This document shows positions 15,007-21,474 of a stretch of 25,960 nt of DNA, piece after piece; position 1 is the first letter of the stretch; each line of letters starts with the position of its first letter. Under the pieces are notes generated by a model, which saw only the letters and a list, made by a program, of their open reading frames with translations, had not been told where the DNA came from and did no database searches. Made by a program: the position numbers and the translations under genes. Source of the stretch: JAJPJX01 sp964568355 (GTDB lineage: Bacteria > Acidobacteriota > Terriglobia > Bryobacterales > Bryobacteraceae); contig CAZMRK010000178.1 of NCBI GenBank assembly GCA_964568355.1, positions 1 through 25,960 on the forward strand, in the 5' to 3' direction.

Positions 15007-15831
15007 TTACTCACCCCCCGGGTTCGCCTTCAGGTGCTCCTCCAGGGGCCGGTCGGTATGAAAATACTTCTTGTAGGCTCCCACCCAGTTGTCCGCAATT
15101 TCGCGCTGGGCCTGGCTTAGCTCCAGATCTCCGCTGCAAACCAGTTCCCGCAGGCGATCTTCCAGGGCGTCCTTTACCAAGGCGTTCCAGATCGAGGAAT
15201 ACGACTGCGGCCAGAGGTTGCGAATATCTTCCGCGCCGCCGAGAGCCGGTGTCACCAGGTAATCTACCTCGTAGGCGCGGGGCTCCGCCTTGGCGATCCC
15301 GTATTCTTCGAACACCTGCCGTTGCAGCGTCACCGGAACCGCCTTGTTTTTGACGTTCTCCAGCGAACAGACCGCCTGCCGGCTCAATAGCACGGCGGCG
15401 CCGGGTGTGAGGCGCGCATCGGGAACCGACACCGCCGGACGGGATCGCGTCGCCCTTCTCCACGGGATACCGCCGGGAATCGTTAGCGCCACCAGCAACA
15501 CTCCGCCGAGAGAGGCCGCTGCCACTCGGAAAAGACGGGAGGAAACCCAGGACGGAAGCCCGCGCCGGTTCGCATCGGCTGAGGCGATCTGTGCCATCTG
15601 CGCCCGCAGCAGCGCGCGCGGGCCGTCGCCAGGCGGCAGTTTCGCGTCGAGAGCATCCTGATGGACGTGAATGAAATCCTCAATCGCGCGCTCCAGTTCC
15701 TGACGCCTGGTGCGGCATCGCCAGCAGCTCTCGATATGTTCTTGGGCTGGCTTCGCTCCGCGTTTGGGGAGCTCGCCTTCCAGGTACAGCAGCAATTGTT
15801 CATCGGAAAGATGTGAATCCTGGTGCTGCAT
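15007..15831 (-). CDS. anti-sigma-factor-like zinc-finger membrane protein with C-terminal HNH-like domain
   Basis: A 274-residue single-pass membrane protein. Residues 1-55 hold the anti-sigma zinc finger H32-x3-C36-x2-C39 (QEHIESCWRC) that in ZAS-type anti-sigma factors binds an ECF sigma factor. A hydrophobic segment at about 102-125 (RVAAASLGGVLLVALTIPGG) follows. The exported C-terminal part (YEVDYLVTPALGGAEDIRNLWPQS, then ALEDRLRELVCSGDLELSQAQREIADNW) resembles the D-H-L-x-P-L-x-L-G-G...N-L-W-P pattern of HNH nucleases. The key His is replaced by Tyr (DYLV), so it is probably not a nuclease. No ECF sigma gene is adjacent. It is first in the operon, so it may regulate these envelope genes, but this is unproven. 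Confidence 0.68.
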   Translation of the reverse strand: MQHQDSHLSDEQLLLYLEGELPKRGAKPAQEHIESCWRCRTRRQELERAIEDFIHVHQDALDAKLPPGDGPRALLRAQMAQIASADANRRGLPSWVSSRLFRVAAASLGGVLLVALTIPGGIPWRRATRSRPAVSVPDARLTPGAAVLLSRQAVCSLENVKNKAVPVTLQRQVFEEYGIAKAEPRAYEVDYLVTPALGGAEDIRNLWPQSYSSIWNALVKDALEDRLRELVCSGDLELSQAQREIADNWVGAYKKYFHTDRPLEEHLKANPGGE

Positions 15832-15917
15832 CGGTTTACCGCTCCGTCGAGTCCCCTGAGGAGATCACCATTGTCTCATGCGGGACCCGCTTGGATGTGC
15901 CGCTTCAGCGGCCTATT

Positions 15918-15927
15918 GGAATATTCC
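15918..15927. promoter_or_regulatory. perfect 10-bp palindrome in a divergent promoter region
   Basis: GGAATATTCC lies between the divergent anti-sigma-like and TonB receptor 1 genes. It could be an operator for a small dimeric regulator. No second copy was noticed. Confidence 0.3.
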
Positions 15928-15938
15928 TCCACAGGCGT

Positions 15939-15982
15939 TTTTGTTCATGATCTTTCTTCGTCAAAAAATATCATGAACAAAA
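15939..15982. repeat. perfect 13-bp inverted repeat upstream of TonB receptor 1
   Basis: TTTTGTTCATGAT (15939-15951) pairs exactly with ATCATGAACAAAA (15970-15982) around an 18-nt loop, ending 18 nt before the TonB receptor start codon. Both flanking genes start here, so it is not a terminator of either. Read on the minus strand the loop contains TTTTTTGACGAAG, a loose match to the TTTTGGCGAAG loop of three other hairpins in the window. Confidence 0.65.
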
Positions 15983-16000
15983 CCAGCCCGTTTGGAATGT

Positions 16001-18757
16001 ATGGGTATGGACTTTTACGTGAGCCCCATCCGACGGGGTGTGTTTGCTCTTCTCTTGATCCTGTGGGGCGCGCTCTTGCTGTCGGGGCAGCCCTCCGCCG
16101 GAGGCATTCGAATCGAAGTCCGGGATCCGTCCGGGGCGCCGATGGAGGCCTTCGGAAAACTCGAAAACCTGGCCAGCGGTACAGTCCGGAACTTTCAGAC
16201 CGACGCCCAGGGTCGCTACACGGTTCAAAATCTTCCGCCGGGGCGCTACCGCCTCGAAATATCGCAAAAAGGATTTGCCGCACAGTCGGTATTGCTGGAT
16301 GTCCACACCGCCACGCCGCTGCAGCGGACCATCGTCATGACGCTGGGGGCCGCCGCCGACCATGTGGAGGTGGTGGCCGCTACTCCGCTCGCCGGAGTCG
16401 ATCTCATCCCCCGCGAAATCCCCGCTCCCGTGCAGACCGCTACCGCCCGCGACATGGAGGACGGCGGGGCCCTCAACCTCTCCGATTTTATGAACCGCCG
16501 CTTTGATTCGATCAACCTCAATGAGGTCCAGGGGAATCCGCATCAGGCCGACCTGAACTATCGCGGTTATACCGCCTCACCCCTGCTCGGCACGCCGCAG
16601 GGCCTGTCCCTCTACCTGGACGGCGTCCGGCTCAACCAGCCCTTCGGCGATGTGGTGAGCTGGGATCTCGTCCCGCAGTTCGCCATCTCCGAACTGTCCC
16701 TGATGCCGGGATCCAATCCCGTATTCGGGCTCAACACCCTGGGCGGGGCGATTTCCATGCAAACCAAGGACGGCCGCCGCGACCACGGGACCTCCCTCCA
16801 ATTGAGCGGTGGCAGCTTTGGACGCAAATCGGCGCAGTTCGAGCACGGCGGCTTCAACTCCAAAGGACTGAGCTGGTATCTCGGCGGCAATCTCTTCTTC
16901 GAGGATGGCTGGCGCCAGGCCTCGCCCTCCGATGTCCGGCAATTCTTCGGAAAGCTGGGTTGGGAGCGGGGAAATACGGCTCTCGGTCTGAGTTTGGGCT
17001 ACGCCAACAATTCCCTGACCGGCAATGGCTTGCAGGAGCAGCGCCTGCTCGCCCTGGACTATAGCAGCGTCTACACGATCCCCGATATCACGGCCAACCG
17101 GGCGCCTTATTTCGCCCTGACCGGCCGGCACAGCTTCCGCAGCAATCTGTCCGTTTCCGGAAATGCATACTACCGGTACATCCGCACCGCCACCCTGAAC
17201 GGCGATATCAACGAGGATTCGCTCGATCAATCGATGTACCAGCTAAGCGGCGCGGATATCCGGGCGCTGACCGAAGCCGGCTATACCGGCTTTCCTACCA
17301 GCGGAGCCAACGCTGCCAATACCCCCTTCCCGTCCTGGCGCTGCATCGCCCAGGCGCTCGAAGGGGACGAGCCCGGCGAAAAGTGCAACGGCCTCTTGAA
17401 CCGTTCGCGCTCCCAGCAGCACAATTACGGCCTGTCGGGGCAGATGACCTGGCTCGGCTCCTACCAGGGCGCGCGCAACCAGTTGACGATCGGGGCCGCT
17501 CACGACGGCAGCGTGGTCAATTTCTCGCAATTGTCCCAGCTCGGCTACCTCAACGCCGACCGCAGCGTGACGGGAGTAAACGCGTTCGGCGATGGCGTGA
17601 CCGGCGGTGATGTGGACGGTGAACCGTTCGATACTCGCGTCGACCTCCACGGCGTCCTCAACACCGGATCGGTCTATGCTACCGACACTCTATCCACCGG
17701 CAAGTGGAGCTTTACCGTTTCCGGTCGGTACAATCACACCACGATTGACAACCGCGACCGCCTGCAGCCGCTTGCCGGGGCCGGTTCGCTGACGGGAACC
17801 CACTCATTCGGACGCTTCAACCCCGCGGCTGGTCTTACCTACAATGCCAGCCCGGCGGCGAACCTGTACTTCGGCTACAGCGAAGCGAGCCGCGCGCCGA
17901 CATCGATTGAACTGGGCTGCGCCGACCCTACCCAGCCGTGCAAGCTGCCTAACGCTCTGGCCGGGGATCCTCCGCTCCGGCAGGTGGTCACCCGTACCCT
18001 GGAAGCCGGTGCGCGCGGAAACCTGGAAACACATTTGAACTGGCGGCTGGGTTGGTTTTGGGCCGAGAACCACAACGACATTCTCTTCGTTTCTTCCACC
18101 CAGACCGGCTTCGGCTACTTCAAGAATTTCGGCAAAACGCGCCGCCAGGGCGTCGAGGCCCATTTGGATGGGCGCTTCGGCCGCGTGAGTCTGGGCGGCG
18201 GCTATACGTTCTTGGATGCCACCTACCAGTCCTCCGAGACGGTCGATGGCTCCAGCAACAGCGCCAATGAGGAAGCGCTGGACGGCGAGCCCGGAATGGA
18301 AGGAACCATTCAGATCCAGCCCGGTAACCGGATTCCACTCATTCCGCAGCACATGCTGAAAGCCTACGCCGCGCTGCAAGCCACCAAGAAGCTGTTCCTG
18401 GACCTCGACTTCGTCGCCGCGTCCACCTCCTACGCGCGGGGCAATGAGAACAATCTCAGTCAGCCCGATGGCATTTACTATCTCGGCCCCGGAACTTCCC
18501 CCGGCTACGGAGTGGTAAACCTGGGCGGGCACTATCAGGTGAGCGCTCACCTGCAGGTCTTCGCGCGGGTCAACAACGTGTTCGACCATCACTACTACAC
18601 CGCGGCGCAATTGGGGCCTACGGGTTTCACGCCGCAAGGCACCTTCCTGGCACGGCCGCTGCCCGCCATCGACGGTGAGTATCCGGTCGTACACGCCACT
18701 TTCTACGCGCCCGCGGCTCCCATCGGCGCCTGGGGCGGGCTCAAGTTCCAGTTCTGA
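16001..18757 (+). CDS. TonB-dependent outer-membrane receptor 1 with N-terminal carboxypeptidase-regulatory domain
   Basis: A receptor of about 918 residues. ATG 16001 is used; ATG 16007 is equally possible because the ribosome site is weak (GGA only). A signal peptide (FALLLILWGALLLSG) precedes a regulatory-like beta-sandwich (GIRIEVRDPSGAPMEAF to LPPGRYRLEISQKGF). The plug domain has RGYTASPLLGTPQGLSLYLDGVRLNQPFGDVVSWDLVPQ and PGSNPVFGLNTLGGAISMQTKDG. A long beta-barrel follows, ending in GAWGGLKFQF with the C-terminal Phe needed for outer-membrane insertion. Transport is energy-dependent through TonB; the ligand is unknown. It is divergent from the anti-sigma/cupredoxin/YVTN/YceI operon, so joint function is plausible. 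It is followed by a strong hairpin at 18843-18884. Confidence 0.9.
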   Translation: MGMDFYVSPIRRGVFALLLILWGALLLSGQPSAGGIRIEVRDPSGAPMEAFGKLENLASGTVRNFQTDAQGRYTVQNLPPGRYRLEISQKGFAAQSVLLDVHTATPLQRTIVMTLGAAADHVEVVAATPLAGVDLIPREIPAPVQTATARDMEDGGALNLSDFMNRRFDSINLNEVQGNPHQADLNYRGYTASPLLGTPQGLSLYLDGVRLNQPFGDVVSWDLVPQFAISELSLMPGSNPVFGLNTLGGAISMQTKDGRRDHGTSLQLSGGSFGRKSAQFEHGGFNSKGLSWYLGGNLFFEDGWRQASPSDVRQFFGKLGWERGNTALGLSLGYANNSLTGNGLQEQRLLALDYSSVYTIPDITANRAPYFALTGRHSFRSNLSVSGNAYYRYIRTATLNGDINEDSLDQSMYQLSGADIRALTEAGYTGFPTSGANAANTPFPSWRCIAQALEGDEPGEKCNGLLNRSRSQQHNYGLSGQMTWLGSYQGARNQLTIGAAHDGSVVNFSQLSQLGYLNADRSVTGVNAFGDGVTGGDVDGEPFDTRVDLHGVLNTGSVYATDTLSTGKWSFTVSGRYNHTTIDNRDRLQPLAGAGSLTGTHSFGRFNPAAGLTYNASPAANLYFGYSEASRAPTSIELGCADPTQPCKLPNALAGDPPLRQVVTRTLEAGARGNLETHLNWRLGWFWAENHNDILFVSSTQTGFGYFKNFGKTRRQGVEAHLDGRFGRVSLGGGYTFLDATYQSSETVDGSSNSANEEALDGEPGMEGTIQIQPGNRIPLIPQHMLKAYAALQATKKLFLDLDFVAASTSYARGNENNLSQPDGIYYLGPGTSPGYGVVNLGGHYQVSAHLQVFARVNNVFDHHYYTAAQLGPTGFTPQGTFLARPLPAIDGEYPVVHATFYAPAAPIGAWGGLKFQF

Positions 18758-18842
18758 AGTGTTAGGGCGGCCGTCTTGCAGGCCCGGATCGGTCGCGTCT
18801 ACAATAAAAGACGCCATCAGCCCTCCGGGCTGTCGGTGCCCG

Positions 18843-18884
18843 GATCCCCGCGGTCCTTCGCCAAAAAAGTGCGCCGCGGGGATC
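18843..18884 (-). ncRNA. hairpin with conserved CTTTT..GGCGAAGG loop, between convergent genes
   Basis: GATCCCCGCGG (18843-18853) pairs perfectly with CCGCGGGGATC (18874-18884). The 20-nt loop, read on the minus strand, contains ACTTTTTTGGCGAAGG. On that strand it starts 4 nt after the mgtC stop, so it could terminate mgtC; it also lies 85 nt after the TonB receptor 1 stop. The same loop sits on unrelated stems at 23878-23918 and 24190-24231. RNA status is inferred. Confidence 0.55.
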
Positions 18885-18888
18885 TGCC

Positions 18889-19593
18889 TTATGCTGCCGG
18901 TGGCCCCCAGGCAATCTTCACGATGCCGGGCCGGACAGCCAGGCTGTGAACCACATCGGGGATGGAAGTGTCGCGCCGGTTGGCCCGCCACGCCAGTTGA
19001 TAAGTTACCTCCTGGCAGCCGCTGGACGGTGTATAAACGACCGCGCAGGATGCAATTCCAAAATGCTCCTCAAGCAGGCTGGCCCGAATTTCCTCCACCG
19101 TCGGGCCGTTTTCCTGCGTCACCACGGTCAGGGTACCTTGCCGGTCCTGCTTGAGCCGCGCTTCGACCGGCCGGAGCCCCGCCAATACCACCATCCCGAT
19201 CAGCAGTCCGGCGGTCCCCAGCCCAATCTGACCACCGCCGAAGCATAGCCCCAGAACCGTGGCAAACCAAAGCGTCGCCGCGGTCGTTACGCCCAGCACG
19301 CCGCTGTCGCGCCGGATAATGGCCCCCGCGCCGATGAACCCCATGCCCGACAGGATGCCGAGTGGCAGGCGCATGAGGTCGAGCATTACGAACGAATCAG
19401 GGCGCTTGCCGGCCGTCGCCAGCAGTGCATTGGCCTGGATCATTGCCAGGCACGCGGCCAGCGAAACCAGCAGCGTGGTTCGTAGTCCTGCGGGGCGGCC
19501 ATGCTCCCCACGGTCGAACCCAATGAAGAAACCCGCGGCGACGGCGCACAGCAACCGAATGAGAATCTCCAGCCATGGCAGTTGGATCGACAT
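18889..19593 (-). CDS. MgtC/SapB-family inner-membrane protein
   Basis: A 234-residue membrane protein. The N-terminal 140 residues form four or five hydrophobic helices with the MgtC signature: GFFIGFDRGEHGRPAGLRTTLLVSLAACLAM, then LPLGILSGMGFIGAGAIIRRDSGVLGVTTAATLW. The C-terminal soluble part (LTVVTQENGPTVEEIRASLLEEHFGIASC) is the small regulatory domain found in the longer members. MgtC proteins are tied to survival at low magnesium and to control of the F-ATPase, not to magnesium transport itself. The ribosome site and promoter would lie in the repeat-rich upstream gap. A hairpin 4 nt after the stop may end the transcript. Confidence 0.92.
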   Translation of the reverse strand: MSIQLPWLEILIRLLCAVAAGFFIGFDRGEHGRPAGLRTTLLVSLAACLAMIQANALLATAGKRPDSFVMLDLMRLPLGILSGMGFIGAGAIIRRDSGVLGVTTAATLWFATVLGLCFGGGQIGLGTAGLLIGMVVLAGLRPVEARLKQDRQGTLTVVTQENGPTVEEIRASLLEEHFGIASCAVVYTPSSGCQEVTYQLAWRANRRDTSIPDVVHSLAVRPGIVKIAWGPPAA

Positions 19594-19618
19594 ACCACCC
19601 CCCTATCCAACCAAAGCA

Positions 19619-19778
19619 CGGAACCGCGCGCGCAAGCAAGCGAGCTGTGGCGCCGTAGCGCACGCTTCAGCGTGCAGCGTCGACGCTCTCGTCGACGCCT
19701 TGCTTGAGCAATCGCCGGCCACCGAACCGCGCGCGTAAGCAAGCGGAAGCACCGAACCGCGAGCGTGAGCAAGCGGAC
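19619..19778. repeat. interspersed GC-rich repeat cluster C with two hairpins
   Basis: Three copies carry the core AACCGCGCGCGTAAGCAAGC or a close variant, at 19619-19644, 19722-19747 and 19752-19778. Between copies 1 and 2 lie two perfect hairpins: GCACGC-TTCA-GCGTGC (19660-19675) and GCGTCGACG-CTCT-CGTCGACGC (19677-19698). They fill the 191-nt gap upstream of mgtC. The copies match cluster B (3330-3461). No gene is seen here. Confidence 0.8.
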
Positions 19779-19784
19779 TCCCCA

Positions 19785-21428
19785 TCACCGAAACCGCGCA
19801 CCCCGTTCCCCCACCGTAATCGCTTCAATCAAATCCAAATTGTTGCCCTTCGCCGCCCCGCCGCTGATCAGGATCGATTGCCCCCAAAACCCAATCCGGT
19901 GTGCCAGCCGCGGAGTAGAAGCGCCCAGCTTCTCCCACTGCTGTCCGGCGGCATCCAGGCGATACAGCGAGCCATCCGCGACACTCACATACAGAACGCC
20001 GTCATGGACGCACGCGGCCGGCGCAAAGCCGTTCATCTCGCCCCCGGGCAGTGCCGGCCCGTCCGTCCAGCGATCCGCCTTTGGATCGTAAATCGCTACC
20101 TCGCACACGATCTTTCCACGATCATCGAACCCGCCCACGACATACATCCTGCTGGAATCCGCTGCCGCCATGAGCGCCCGCCGTTTGAAGGGTTGCCGTG
20201 CGCTCTTCCACTCCAGCGCCTTCGCCGACAAATCCAGTACTTCGAGCGTCTCGGCCCATTTCTCTCCGCCCGGCCCTTTGAGGTTCCAGCCCCCCACCAC
20301 GATCAGCTTGTCGCCGATCACCACGACATCATGTGACGAACGCGGCTCCGGCAACGGAGGAAGCGCTTCCCATCGCTTGGTCTCCGGATCGAATCGCGCG
20401 CAATCCGCTATAGAGAAGATGGCCTGTTTTTCACCCGGCTTGTTGCGCGGTTCCATGCCGCCGATGCGATAGATCTTCCCCTGGTAGGCCGCCAGATTCA
20501 TGCCCTGCAGGCCCGGGCCGCCGGGGAGTTCTTCCCAGGTCTTGCCATCGGCGAGCTTCAGCCGCCCGAACCGGCCCGAGACCGCATGGGTGGAGTAGGA
20601 GTGCGTGTGGGCAATATGGCCCCCGTACACATAGAGCCAGCCGTCGCTCACTACTCCTCCGAAACTGGATGTGGCCTCCGGAAGAGTTCCGAACCGCGTG
20701 GCAGTGATGCCCAAAGGCTGTCTCCCCTCTGCCGCGGCGGCCGGCGCCGTCGTCGCGGGCGAGGCGTCAAACACGAGTGTCGCATAGTGCCGCGTCTCTT
20801 CGAACCGCTTTCCATCCCGCTCGCCACCCGTGGGCTCCCAGTAGCGCGCCCATGCGCCATACCGCCCCAACGAAGTCAGAACGTCTGTCTGGCCGGCCTG
20901 GTTGGTCTTGACTTTTTTCTGCGAGCCATCCGGCAGAATGATCGTGATCTCGCTATCCGGCTGGGGCTTGCCGCGCACCAGAAGTTCGAGTGTCACGGCT
21001 CCTGGCTTTCCCAGCGGTACGATCTCCACCGGCGTATCGCCTCCCACCACCTGCTTTTGGCTGAATGCATCGCCCACAATCGACTTTGGGTGGTAGATCA
21101 GCACCGAAGGCTTTCCCGGTCCGTGCTGCATCATCCCCAGGTCCGTCGAGCCGTGGACGATCCGTGTGCCCTCGCCGGGGATTTCTATGGTGTAGACCTG
21201 CCCGGCTTTCGTCATCGAAAGTGGTGTCTCGCGTCCCTCCGCGCTGCGCACGCTGAGCGTGGTTCCTCCGATCAAACCTGCATCCACCTCTGCCGTTGGT
21301 TTGAGGTCTTCGCTGAGAAAGACCTTGGCGGTCTTTCCGCCTGCGTCCGGGACCACAAAGACAAAATGGGCATCCGCGGCAGTGGCCATGCCCGTAAGCA
21401 ATAGGAGACGAACGAATGAAAGCTTCAT
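19785..21428 (-). CDS. exported DUF4198 (COG5266-like) domain fused to a Kelch beta-propeller
   Basis: A 547-residue protein with a signal peptide ending at ADA-H (residue 21 begins the mature AHFVFVVPD). The start is ATG 21428 with GGAGG 7 nt upstream. Residues about 20-220 match the DUF4198 pattern: AHFVFVVP start, KVFLSEDL, EVDAGLIGGTTLSV, and the closing GRYGAWARYWEPTGGERDG then HYATLVF. This domain is found with metal-uptake genes in other bacteria. Residues about 240-535 are Kelch repeats (WLYVYGGHIAH, KIYRIGGMEP, KLIVVGGWNL, RMYVVGGFDD, GVLYVSVADG, SILISGGAAKG), a propeller binding platform. It begins 46 nt after the TonB receptor 2 stop and should share its transcript. The fusion suggests a periplasmic or surface ligand-handling partner of the receptor; the exact job is unknown. 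Confidence 0.78.
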   Translation of the reverse strand: MKLSFVRLLLLTGMATAADAHFVFVVPDAGGKTAKVFLSEDLKPTAEVDAGLIGGTTLSVRSAEGRETPLSMTKAGQVYTIEIPGEGTRIVHGSTDLGMMQHGPGKPSVLIYHPKSIVGDAFSQKQVVGGDTPVEIVPLGKPGAVTLELLVRGKPQPDSEITIILPDGSQKKVKTNQAGQTDVLTSLGRYGAWARYWEPTGGERDGKRFEETRHYATLVFDASPATTAPAAAAEGRQPLGITATRFGTLPEATSSFGGVVSDGWLYVYGGHIAHTHSYSTHAVSGRFGRLKLADGKTWEELPGGPGLQGMNLAAYQGKIYRIGGMEPRNKPGEKQAIFSIADCARFDPETKRWEALPPLPEPRSSHDVVVIGDKLIVVGGWNLKGPGGEKWAETLEVLDLSAKALEWKSARQPFKRRALMAAADSSRMYVVGGFDDRGKIVCEVAIYDPKADRWTDGPALPGGEMNGFAPAACVHDGVLYVSVADGSLYRLDAAGQQWEKLGASTPRLAHRIGFWGQSILISGGAAKGNNLDLIEAITVGERGARFR

Positions 21429-21442
21429 AGATCACCCTCCAA

Positions 21443-21462
21443 GTGCAATCCGTGTGCAATCC
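21443..21462. repeat. tandem 9-nt direct repeat
   Basis: GTGCAATCC occurs twice, separated by GT, in the 46-nt spacer between TonB receptor 2 and the DUF4198-Kelch gene, just upstream of the latter's ribosome site. Its meaning is unknown. Confidence 0.4.
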
Positions 21463-21474
21463 ATTTTGATTGGC

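Noticed and set aside
17804..18991. 395-codon minus-strand open frame
   Set aside because: It is antisense to the TonB receptor 1 barrel and the mgtC end; low-complexity composition and no domain.
19619..19778. CRISPR array
   Set aside because: The copies are too few, unevenly spaced and separated by hairpins instead of unique spacers; no cas genes.
19603..19788. minus-strand frame reading LAHARGSVLPLAYARGSV
   Set aside because: It is translation of the interspersed repeats, not a protein.
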